Assembly (NCBI GenBank): GCA_003218785.1
Contig: QHOM01000121.1
Span: 1 to 13,460, forward strand
Direction: 5' to 3'
Length of the DNA: 13,460 bases
DNA from: Verrucomicrobiota bacterium
Lineage (GTDB): Bacteria > Verrucomicrobiota > Verrucomicrobiia > Chthoniobacterales > UBA10450
Shown here: one piece after another, positions 5,913-12,116 of the stretch
Position numbering within the stretch: the stretch's first letter is position 1
Layout of the letters: every line of letters begins with the position of its first letter
Program-made: the position numbers and the translations under genes
Notes under the pieces: generated by a model
Told to the model about the DNA's origin: nothing
The model's database searches: none
The model's input: the letters and a program-made list of their open reading frames with translations, nothing else

Positions 5913-7338
5913 ATGAATCCATTACTTAACCTGAAAACAACTATTCGATTCCTAAGAAATTCAATGAGCCGCTCGCCTTTGCGCGCGTTTCCTCTCATTC
6001 CGTTCGCGCTCGCCTACTTTGCGCTCTTGCCCCAAGCGCGGGCCGCATGTCAAGACGCCTGCTTAGCAAACTTCAACACCGTCCAAGGTGACAACGCGCT
6101 TGTCAACTTAACAACTGGCTTCAGCAACACGGCATTTGGCGCTAATGCGCTGCTTAGCGTGACCAGTGCAAGCGGTAACACCGCGGTCGGTGTGGACGCA
6201 CTCTATCATGATACCACCGGTTACGTCGATACGGCCATCGGTGAATTCTCGCTATTTGGAAATACCACCGGCATTGCTAACACGGCTGTCGGTGCCGGTG
6301 CGTTGGAAGTGAACACCACTGGCTCCAACAACACGGCCATCGGGCAATCGGCGCTCCAAGACAGCAATGGCAACAATAATACCGCCGCTGGCTATAATGC
6401 TCTCTTCTTCAGCACAACGGGCAGCAACAACACCGCCGTTGGATCTTCTGCAATGGGAGGCAATCCAGATATTCAGATGACCGGTAGCAACAACACTGCC
6501 ACAGGTGCTACCACGCTCCTTAACAACACGACCGGCTTTAACAACACGGCCACTGGGTGACCAGGCGCTCGGTGGCAACACTACCGGCAGTAACAACACA
6601 GCCAGCGGTCTTAATGCCCCCGTTAGCAACACAATCGGCGCCGACAACATTGCCATCGGTGATAGTGCGCTCTTTAGCAACACTACCGGCAGCTTCAACA
6701 TCGCATTGGGTGTTTCTGCCGGTGGAAATCTCACCACTGGCAAGAACAACATCGACATTGGGGACGCGGGTGTCGCGGGCGAATCCAACAAAATCCGGAT
6801 CGGCACGACCGGCATACAGAAGGCTACTTTTATCGCTGGCATCAGCGGAGTGACGGTGCCTAGTGGCGTAGGAGTCATCGTCGGCACGGTCGTCTCCTCG
6901 GAACGCTATAAGGATGGAATCCAGCCGATGGACAGGGCAAGCGAAGCGATCCTGGCGCTGAAACCGGTGACCTTCCGCTACAAGCATGAGCTTGACCCGG
7001 CTGGCATCCCGCAGTTTGGCCTTGTGGCTGAGCAGGTCGAAAAGGTGGACCCCGAGTTAGTCGCTCGCGATGCACAAGGCAAGCCCTACACGGTTCGTTA
7101 CGAAGCGGTGAATGCGATGTTGCTGAACGAGTTCCTCAAAGCGCATCGCAGGATTGAGGAGCAGCACTGCAGGGCAAAGGAACAGGAAGCAACGATTGCC
7201 CAATTAAAACAGGACTTTCAATTCAAGCTCGCGGAGCAACAGAACCAAATCAAAGCGCTCACTACTGGCTTGGAGAAAGTAAGCGCCCAGCTTGAACTGA
7301 ACAAGCCTGCGCCGCAGATAGTCGTGAACGATCGGTAG
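5913..7338 (+). CDS. Secreted 17-residue-repeat fibre protein with C-terminal S74 chaperone domain, interrupted by a frameshift
   Basis: Two overlapping frames make one protein. Frame one runs from ATG 5913 to a TGA at 6558-6560; the other continues to TAA 7338. Removing one G from the GGG at 6556-6558 joins them in mid-repeat (NNTATG-DQALGG) into 474 residues. The parts in order are a signal peptide ending about residue 44 (QARA), 13 head-like repeats (about 59-282), an S74 domain starting SSERYKDGI (residues 328-336, candidate Ser/Lys catalytic pair) through FGLVAEQVEKVDPELV and VRYEAVNAMLLNEFLK, and a C-terminal coiled coil (about 400-460). S74 domains assist trimerisation of phage tail spikes and related fibres and may cleave themselves off. 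No phage genes or autotransporter anchor are near. As sequenced, translation would stop after 215 residues. Confidence 0.85.
6087..6759 (+). repeat. Thirteen tandem repeats of about 51 bp encoding a 17-residue motif
   Basis: Units follow the pattern GxxALxxNTTGSNNTAx. Eleven units are 17 residues, one is 16 (GQSAL...) and one is 21 (GSSAM...). Asn-Thr-Thr-Gly and Asn-Asn-Thr-Ala recur at fixed positions, as in YadA-like beta-roll heads where each turn is one repeat. At DNA level the units are diverged except for recurring AACAACAC-type blocks, so recent expansion is not obvious. The single-base frameshift falls at the boundary between units 9 and 10. Confidence 0.8.
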
Positions 7339-7350
7339 AGCTTACAACAG

Positions 7351-7406
7351 TGTAGAGGCGCGTGTCCGGAAATCCTGTGGAGGCAGCCGACACGGCTGCC
7401 TCTACA
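7351..7406. repeat. BIME-type REP pair, left of RAYT 2
   Basis: The outer ends TGTAGAGGC (7351-7359) and GCCTCTACA (7398-7406) are perfect inverted repeats. The right half is a long hairpin, 7376-7406: a 14-bp stem with one G.T pair and a 3-nt loop, with a perfect 10-bp core GAGGCAGCCG/CGGCTGCCTC. Read on the minus strand it starts TGTAG, the REP foot. The left half (GCGCGTGTCC...) is a weaker hairpin. Confidence 0.85.
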
Positions 7407-7416
7407 TCCAGACCTA

Positions 7417-7881
7417 ATGATCAAGGGACGACCGCCGCGCTTATCACATATTTTCCAATCCTACGGCGCGCCATTGTTTTTCGTCACCGCATGCACATTG
7501 CATCGCCGCAGGCTTCCCTCTTTGAAAGCAGCTCACAGAGCCCTGGTGTTGTACGGTACGCGAGCAATGTCGGAGTTCAACGTCGCTCCAGGTCGGTACG
7601 TGATCATGCCAGATCATTTGCATTTCTTTGTTCGTGGCGATCAAAGCTTTGTTCTCGGTACTTGGGTAAAGGGCTTGAAACGCGCGATATTGGAAGCATT
7701 TCCCGGCCAGTCAAAGGCGTCTTTTTGGCAGCCCGGTTTTTTCGATCATCTATTGCGCAACATGAAAGTTAACCCCCAAAAATGGGAGTACGTTAGGCAG
7801 AATCCCGTGCGCGCCGGTCTTGTTAAGTCCGCAGAAGACTGGCCGTATCAGGGTGAATTAGTTTATATCGATCGCGCGTAA
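7417..7881 (+). CDS. REP-associated tyrosine transposase (RAYT 2, Y1 HUH family)
   Basis: A 154-residue Y1 transposase with the HUH pair His67-Leu-His69 in IMPDHLHFFV and probable nucleophile Tyr125 in KWEYVRQNPVRAGLV. FFVTACTLHRR near residue 21 matches the first strand of the fold, and WQPGFFDHLLR (104-114) is another RAYT signature. All catalytic residues are present. The ATG at 7417 is directly after the left REP element. It shares family motifs with RAYT 1 but is otherwise diverged, consistent with a different cognate REP type. Being just downstream of the S74 gene on the same strand, it may be transcribed by read-through. Confidence 0.92.
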   Translation: MIKGRPPRLSHIFQSYGAPLFFVTACTLHRRRLPSLKAAHRALVLYGTRAMSEFNVAPGRYVIMPDHLHFFVRGDQSFVLGTWVKGLKRAILEAFPGQSKASFWQPGFFDHLLRNMKVNPQKWEYVRQNPVRAGLVKSAEDWPYQGELVYIDRA

Positions 7882-7883
7882 TG

Positions 7884-7948
7884 TGTAGAGGCGCGTGTCC
7901 TCACGCGCATTCGAAAGGATTTGCGGCTGAGGACAGACCGCCTCTACA
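7884..7948. repeat. BIME-type REP pair, right of RAYT 2
   Basis: Outer ends TGTAGAGGC (7884-7892) and GCCTCTACA (7940-7948) are perfect inverted repeats. A second nested pair, TGTCCTCA (7896-7903) and TGAGGACA (7928-7935), lets the whole element fold as one long stem. Alternatively the left half forms a perfect 7-bp hairpin, GCGCGTG/CACGCGC (7891-7908). It starts 2 bp after the RAYT 2 stop and ends 18 bp before the stop of the convergent acyltransferase gene. Confidence 0.85.
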
Positions 7949-7966
7949 ACATTCTCCAATCAGCCG

Positions 7967-8962
7967 TCACGCCTCACCGCGTCGCGGCTCTTTGCTTGGC
8001 TGGTCGCGCTCAAGAATGTCTTCGAACGGTCGCAAAAAATTTGCGTAGAACGGATAAGGCCGGTCGGGTTTTGCAGGAAGGTAGCGCCAGTGTTTGTACA
8101 TCCAGAGCCATGGGGCTGGGTTTTTTCGCACATAAGGTTCGAAGGAATTCCAGCATGCTTGCGCGATCTGTTGCAGCGTCATCGCTTCCGTACTGTCGAT
8201 CTTGCGATGAAAAACCACTCGATAACGGCCGCCCACGAGTGGTTCGCAATGCACGGGGATGATCGGCACGCCGGTTTGCTTATGCAGCGACGCATGCGCT
8301 GAAGTCACGCTCGTCTTCAGCCCGAAGCAATCGATGGCTACCGCGCCTTGATCTGGCGGCACGGTAAGATCGACCAGCAACGCCGTCCGTCCCTTTCGCC
8401 GCAGTACTTTGTAAAGACGGATGATGCCACGCTCCCGCGGAATCAATTCGTGGCCAGATTGCTCGCGCAATTTTTTGAAAATTGGATCGAGCAGCGAGTT
8501 TTTGAATTCCTGCGCGATGATCGTCCCGCTCAATCCCGAGTACCCACTGGCCAGACTGAACCATTCGAAATTGCCATAGTGATAACAAGCCGTGATGAAG
8601 TTGCGCTCGGATCCGCTCACGCGATCGATCTCTTCCAAATTTTCAAACTCGATGTAATCGCGGAAATTTTCGCGCGTTAATCGCGGACTCCAGAGCAGAT
8701 CGACCATCGTCCGTGCAAAATATTGAAATGACTGGCGGGCGATTTTGCGTCGTTCCCTGGGTGATAATTGATTGCCAAAGGCGACCTCGAGATTGTTCAG
8801 AGCGACTTTGTAGTGATGCCGATCAAAGATCGGCATGAGCGCTCCGGCCGTTTGAGCGAGGTAGTAGCATGCCCTCCGGGAAAACAGCGGGATGAGCTTT
8901 GTGGCAAGGATGAGCCCGATCCACTCGAGACGGTACCGGATCCGCTTCCATCGCGAACGCAT
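7967..8962 (-). CDS. LpxL/HtrB-family lipid A (lysophospholipid) acyltransferase
   Basis: A 331-residue membrane-associated acyltransferase of the family that adds secondary acyl chains to lipid A. The catalytic H-x4-D/E motif is YHYGNFEW, with His128 and Glu133. Other family features are the N-terminal hydrophobic segment (about residues 13-45) after a basic start, RRKGRTALLVDLTVPPDQG (188-206), and the C-terminal LWMYKHWRY. Length is close to E. coli LpxL (about 306). The ATG at 8960-8962 is preceded by a GTGGAAA ribosome-binding-like stretch. Its presence supports an LPS-bearing outer membrane. It stands apart from other genes, with repeats on both sides. Confidence 0.88.
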   Translation of the reverse strand: MRSRWKRIRYRLEWIGLILATKLIPLFSRRACYYLAQTAGALMPIFDRHHYKVALNNLEVAFGNQLSPRERRKIARQSFQYFARTMVDLLWSPRLTRENFRDYIEFENLEEIDRVSGSERNFITACYHYGNFEWFSLASGYSGLSGTIIAQEFKNSLLDPIFKKLREQSGHELIPRERGIIRLYKVLRRKGRTALLVDLTVPPDQGAVAIDCFGLKTSVTSAHASLHKQTGVPIIPVHCEPLVGGRYRVVFHRKIDSTEAMTLQQIAQACWNSFEPYVRKNPAPWLWMYKHWRYLPAKPDRPYPFYANFLRPFEDILERDQPSKEPRRGEA

Positions 8963-9051
8963 TTTCCACTGTAAACACGGCTCCGAGCGAAAGGCGAGAA
9001 TTCATGATTTAGTCTGAGGAATTGCTCAGACGGTGGTGGCCGCGCTCAAAA

Positions 9052-9181
9052 TGACGAAACACTAATGACGAATGACGAAGGAAGCTCGAATGCTCAAATG
9101 ACGAAACGCTGCGCGGCAAGCCTATTTCGTCATTCGGATTTTCGTCATTGATTCGTCATTAGACGTTCGTCATTCGTCATT
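9052..9181. repeat. Inverted array of TGACGAA heptamers
   Basis: Four copies of TGACGAA on the plus strand (9052, 9066, 9073, 9099) face five copies of its complement TTCGTCA (9126, 9141, 9152, 9166, 9173). Several arm pairings are possible, including a perfect 16-bp pair (9064-9079 with 9166-9181) and a 12-bp pair CTAATGACGAAT (9062-9073) with ATTCGTCATTAG (9151-9162). The element fills the gap upstream of the acyltransferase gene and downstream of the small lipoprotein gene. It has no GTAG foot, so it is distinct from the REP elements. Confidence 0.85.
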
Positions 9182-9194
9182 TTTCCCCGATGCT

Positions 9195-9383
9195 CTATTG
9201 GCCTCGGCCGGGATTAGCTACAGGGGGAAGACTCTTGCGAAACTCAGCTTGCTGCTGCTCAGCTTGCCTTTGTTGATCCGCATCGCGGGACTGTTGCTCG
9301 GGACTCGGGCCTTGGTTTGCACAGCCTGATAAAAAAACGACCAAGACCGACGCGAGAAACAAAAAGACTCGAAGCTTTTTCAT
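9195..9383 (-). CDS. Small glutamine-rich lipoprotein
   Basis: A 62-residue protein with a classic lipoprotein signal: MKKLRVF, a hydrophobic stretch, then lipobox FLSGC with lipidated Cys21. The mature part is about 41 residues, hydrophilic and rich in Gln, Glu and Arg (QQRQAEQQQAEFRK), perhaps a short helix. No family is recognised. The well-formed signal argues that this short gene is real. It lies 50 bp downstream of the DUF1003 gene on the same strand and could share its transcript. Confidence 0.75.
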   Translation of the reverse strand: MKKLRVFLFLASVLVVFLSGCANQGPSPEQQSRDADQQRQAEQQQAEFRKSLPPVANPGRGQ

Positions 9384-9433
9384 AGAAGCGTTAACAATAA
9401 TCAGGCTAGGCCATCCCGCAATCGCCCATAGGT

Positions 9434-10294
9434 TTAGAAACCATCTCCCGCTTTAGAGTCGCTTAGCTTTTGATCCGCAACGGTTTTCTGTGTCAGCCGC
9501 AAACAATCCTGCTCGAGGACTTTCAAACGTTGAAGAATCTCATTCAACGCGAGTTCGTTCTTCAAGTTGATTTGATAATCGATTTCAGAGCGAAGCCGGT
9601 CCTTGTGGGCCTGCCGGTTCTGCGACATCAAAATGATTGGTGCTTGCAACACGGCAAGCATGTTGATCACAGTGCTGAGTAGCAGGTAGGGATAAGCATC
9701 GAAGCCCCTGCTCGCAAGCAGCCAGGTGTTTATCAGCACCCACGAGTTGAAAAAGAGCACCGCGGCGAAGATGAATTTCCAACTGCCGCCAAACTCCGCG
9801 ATAATGTCGGCGGCGCGGTCTGCGAGTGTAAGCTGTGCCGCCTCCTCCACATTGACGTTGCGCGTGGCGCTACGACGCAAGAGTTCATCGGTATGCCGCA
9901 GCCGATTCGCGAGCGCGGTCAGCATTTCCAGCGCAACGTCGGGACTGCTGCGCATGAAAGAAAGGAAGTGCTCGCGCGAGAGGATAGCGAGCCTTGCGCC
10001 CTCCGACACAACCGCGTCGGCTGAGCGCCGCTGCCCATCGAGCAATGCCAGTTCGCCAAAGAAATCGCCGCGGCCCAATTCTGTAAGCGTCACCTCGTGT
10101 CCATCCGTGGCCCTAACACAAATCCGGACTCTCCCATGTTCAATCAGGTACATCGCGTCACCCGCATCCCCAGCGCGGAACAAGAATGCCCCGGTTTTGC
10201 AGTCGAGGGTCTCCAGCAATTCACACAACTTCTTCGCGGCCGCGTCATCGAGCGATTCAAATAACGGCACCTGGCGCAAGGTCTCGATAGTCAT
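9434..10294 (-). CDS. Cyclic nucleotide-binding domain fused to a DUF1003 membrane domain
   Basis: A 286-residue two-domain protein. Residues about 8-125 form a CRP-type cyclic nucleotide-binding domain; the phosphate-binding cassette reads FFGELALLDGQRRSADAV (78-95), with Glu81 and Arg90 in the ligand-contacting places. Residues about 157-250 are DUF1003: LADRAADIIAEFGGSWKFI, two membrane helices (about 173-193 and 201-223), then QNRQAHKDRLRSEIDYQINLKNE. A short helical tail (to 286) follows. No DNA-binding domain is present, so this is not a transcription factor. A cNMP-gated role at the inner membrane is a reasonable guess; the ligand and output are unknown. Confidence 0.9.
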   Translation of the reverse strand: MTIETLRQVPLFESLDDAAAKKLCELLETLDCKTGAFLFRAGDAGDAMYLIEHGRVRICVRATDGHEVTLTELGRGDFFGELALLDGQRRSADAVVSEGARLAILSREHFLSFMRSSPDVALEMLTALANRLRHTDELLRRSATRNVNVEEAAQLTLADRAADIIAEFGGSWKFIFAAVLFFNSWVLINTWLLASRGFDAYPYLLLSTVINMLAVLQAPIILMSQNRQAHKDRLRSEIDYQINLKNELALNEILQRLKVLEQDCLRLTQKTVADQKLSDSKAGDGF

Positions 10295-10627
10295 CGGCGG
10301 AAAAGCCGTTGAACGGCGATGCGAAGAGCGAACAGAATGGGGTTAAAGAGGCGCATAGCCATGCGTTAAGATTAACCGCAATTACCGCTGGTGAGAAGCA
10401 TCAATTATTCAGAACCGACTTCACAAAGTCGTAGCGACGACCCTTGCGAAGGCCGTGCCTTGGGTCGCCGCGACGACCTTGCGGCGTGACACGCAGCGCT
10501 CTCGACACGGATTGACTTATTCACAAAAATCTATCAGGCACTACGTTGAATTTTTGCATCGCTTCCGACAGGCCCCTCTGATAATGCTGCGGTCCATCTT
10601 CTAAATCGCACGATTCAAAAGGGAAAT
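10295..10627. other. Divergent intergenic region between the cNMP-DUF1003 and YeaQ-like genes
   Basis: No gene was found in these 333 bases. The GTAG-footed palindrome at 10431-10486 is in the middle. On the right an AT-rich stretch (about 10500-10560) has a TTGACT (10512-10517) and, further down, GATAAT (10580-10585), but none forms a well-spaced sigma-70 promoter. AGGG at 10619-10622 is a good ribosome-binding site for the gene starting at 10628. Confidence 0.5.
10431..10486. repeat. GTAG-footed imperfect palindrome, third REP type
   Basis: GTAG (10431-10434) is followed by an imperfect hairpin. CGACCC (10438-10443) pairs with GGGTCG (10462-10467), AAGGC (10449-10453) pairs with GCCTT (10457-10461), and TTGCG is bulged. 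The stem extends past one mismatch by CG/CG. A second hairpin, CGCCGC/GCGGCG (10466-10486), overlaps its end. GCGACGACC followed by TTGCG occurs twice (10434 and 10470). The sequence is unlike the REPs of either RAYT in the window. Confidence 0.6.
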
Positions 10628-10891
10628 ATGCTTCATCTCATCTGGTATGTCATTGTCGGTTTCCTCGCGGGATGCGTCGCTAAGGCGCTCATGCATACGC
10701 ATCTGACGATCATGTGGACAATCGTGCTTGGTATGGTCGGCTCAATTATTGGCGGCGCTGTCACACATCTATTTTCCCCGCCAGGCGGAAAAGGCCGATT
10801 CCATCCCGCGGGATTAATCGTTTCCATTCTTGGAGCAATTGCAGTTCTCTACATTTGGCACAGGTTCAGGCTGCAACTGCCTCGTGGATAG
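10628..10891 (+). CDS. GlsB/YeaQ/YmgE-family stress membrane protein
   Basis: An 87-residue small membrane protein of the transglycosylase-associated family (a name that reflects no enzymatic activity). It has three hydrophobic segments: IWYVIVGFLAGCVAKAL, ImWTIVLGMVGSIIGGAV and LIVSILGAIAVLYIW. The glycine pattern GxxGSIIGG in the second segment is the family signature. It is usually induced by general stress in relatives. AGGG 5 nt upstream of the ATG supports the start. It is divergent from the cNMP-DUF1003 gene. Confidence 0.9.
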   Translation: MLHLIWYVIVGFLAGCVAKALMHTHLTIMWTIVLGMVGSIIGGAVTHLFSPPGGKGRFHPAGLIVSILGAIAVLYIWHRFRLQLPRG

Positions 10892-10929
10892 AATTTCGAT
10901 CAAACGGATAAAGAAGAAATGGGAGCTGC

Positions 10930-11414
10930 AAGTTCCAAATCCCAAGCACCAGATCCCAAATAAAGGATCAAATCCCAAGTTGCAAAATGGAGGACGACGC
11001 TAAACCACGCGATCTGGAGGACCGAACGTTCGAGTCTGCACAATCAGTGCGGGCGTTTGTTAAGCAGTTGCCGCGAACAGTAAGCAACACTGAAGATGTT
11101 CGACAATTGGTGCGAGCATCGGGCTCAGTCGTGCCAATTGGATCGAAGCCGATGAAGCTCTGAGCAAGAAGGATTTTCTCATGCGCCTGAAAATCTGCCG
11201 CAAGGAAGCGAAGGAGAGTCGTCTCTTTTCGCGATTAGTCGATGCGGGGTTATCTAAAAACAATGTTGCCGCACGCGAGAGTTTAGGAGCCGAGGCGCGC
11301 GAGTTGACCTTAATTTTTTCATCAATCATCTCCAAAAGCGGATGATGGCCTGTCCTTTTTTTGGATTTGGCGATTGAGTCTTCCCTGGGGTTTGGGAATT
11401 GGGATTTGGAGCTT
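10930..11414 (+). mobile_element. Intervening-sequence-like element: four-helix-bundle gene between inverted repeats
   Basis: AAGTTCCAAATCCCAA (10930-10945) and TTGGGATTTGGAGCTT (11399-11414) are inverted copies matching at 15 of 16 bases. They bracket a frameshifted four-helix-bundle gene. Further CCCAA/CCAAAT fragments occur inside each arm (10953-10959, 10970-10978, 11361-11369, 11391-11396), so the arms look like degenerate repeats of one short unit. The layout matches the intervening sequences found in some bacterial 23S rRNA genes, where such a gene sits in a stem formed by inverted ends, but here it lies between protein genes. Confidence 0.5.
10987..11345 (+). pseudogene. Four-helix-bundle protein (TIGR02436, 23S rRNA intervening-sequence family), frameshifted
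   Basis: From the ATG at 10987 the frame reads MEDDAKPRDLEDRTFESAQ and on to RASGSV, then stops at TGA 11161-11163 after 58 residues. Adding one G at about 11131 restores SVGANWIEADEALSKKDFLM, KEAKESRLFSRLVDAG and a stop at 11343-11345, giving 119 residues, the usual family length. The motifs DLEDRTFE, GSVGANWIEA and KEAKESR are diagnostic of this family, whose members are small helical bundles of unclear function. As sequenced the product is truncated, either a decayed gene or a one-base consensus error. No clear ribosome-binding site is visible. Confidence 0.8.
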
Positions 11415-11473
11415 CGGGAATGCGCGGTTCGAGGACTCCAGACAGGTTGCGAGGTTGCTCCCGCGTCGCCAAA

Positions 11474-11501
11474 TTGACTTGGGCTTGTTCGATTCTAGGT
11501 T
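11474..11501 (+). promoter_or_regulatory. Candidate sigma-70-like promoter for the phosphatase-glyA pair
   Basis: TTGACT (11474-11479) matches the -35 consensus at 5 of 6, with a 16-nt spacer to TAGGTT (11496-11501), a weak -10 (3 of 6). It would give a leader of about 25 nt before the GTG at 11532. The match is weak and the organism's promoter rules are not known. Confidence 0.25.
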
Positions 11502-11531
11502 GGAATCGCGCGCGCTCGCGCCGCCAGAATC

Positions 11532-12116
11532 GTGAAAAACGTCCTCTTTGTCTGCACAGGTAACATTTGCCGCAGTCCTATCGCGGAAGGCCTGTTTCGG
11601 CGTTTGCTTGGAAATCGGAGAGACATTGAAGTTGCCTCGGCTGGGGTGCACGCCGTGCGCGGCCAACCACCAAGTCTCTATGCGGTGCAAGTCTGCGAAG
11701 AGGAAGGCGTGGACATCAGCGGTCTTCGCAGCCAGCCAGTTACGCCCGCGCTGATCGATCGTGCGACACACATCTTTGCCATGACCGGCGCGCATCTGGA
11801 GACAATCCAGATGCTCTTTCCGCACGGCGGCGAAAAATCCTTTTTGCTCCGCGAATTTGAAGAGCCCGGTACGACAGTTTGGCGCGATGTTCCAGACCCG
11901 ATCGGCCTTGGCCGGGATGTTTACGAAGATTGTGCGCGCACGATCAAAAACGCTTTACCCAGCGTGCTTGCGTTCGTAGAACAAGGTGAGCTCGTGCGGC
12001 CAGGTGGTCCGCGCATGCGCGATCTCGGTACGGCGATGCTTTGCGCAGAGTCGATCCTGAAATTTTCGATGCGATCGCCGCGGAAGAAAAACGGCAGCGT
12101 GAAAACATCGAATTGA
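11532..12116 (+). CDS. Low-molecular-weight protein-tyrosine phosphatase family protein
   Basis: A cysteine phosphatase acting on phosphotyrosine (or phosphoarginine in some relatives). The P-loop is CTGNICRSP near the N-terminus, with nucleophile Cys8 and Arg14; the general acid is Asp122 in DVPDPIG. Position 12 of the loop is Ile, as in tyrosine phosphatases, whereas the arginine phosphatase YwlE has Thr there, so tyrosine specificity is more likely. The family is about 150-160 residues and the domain here ends near residue 150 (VLAFVEQG). The last 40 or so residues are unlike the family and run 76 bp into glyA, so the true end may be earlier. The start is GTG. It likely shares a transcript with glyA. 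Confidence 0.88.
   Translation: MKNVLFVCTGNICRSPIAEGLFRRLLGNRRDIEVASAGVHAVRGQPPSLYAVQVCEEEGVDISGLRSQPVTPALIDRATHIFAMTGAHLETIQMLFPHGGEKSFLLREFEEPGTTVWRDVPDPIGLGRDVYEDCARTIKNALPSVLAFVEQGELVRPGGPRMRDLGTAMLCAESILKFSMRSPRKKNGSVKTSN

Larger units (their letters stand above)
7350..7948 (+). mobile_element. RAYT 2 with flanking BIME-type REP pairs
   Basis: The transposase gene (7417-7881) lies tightly between two palindromic elements with the same ends, TGTAGAGGC and GCCTCTACA. An exact 18-bp direct repeat (GTGTAGAGGCGCGTGTCC) starts at 7350 and again at 7883. The left element ends 10 bp before the gene and the right one starts 2 bp after its stop, so almost the whole 0.6-kb unit is gene plus REPs. 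It sits in the gap between the S74 gene and the convergent acyltransferase gene. Confidence 0.75.

Noticed and set aside
6252..6987. Long open frames on the minus strand across the S74 repeat gene
   Set aside because: They mirror the repeats in low-complexity Val/Pro/Ser-rich peptides; the plus strand encodes a coherent signal peptide, repeats and S74 domain.
5913..7338. Phage tail fibre in a prophage
   Set aside because: There are no other phage genes in the window and the protein has an export signal; flanking genes are ordinary chromosomal ones.
7362..7772. 136-residue open frame overlapping RAYT 2
   Set aside because: It starts inside the REP element and overlaps a transposase with a full catalytic set in another frame.
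9052..9181. Possible CRISPR array
   Set aside because: The repeat unit is only 7 bp, occurs in both orientations and has irregular spacing; no cas genes are present.
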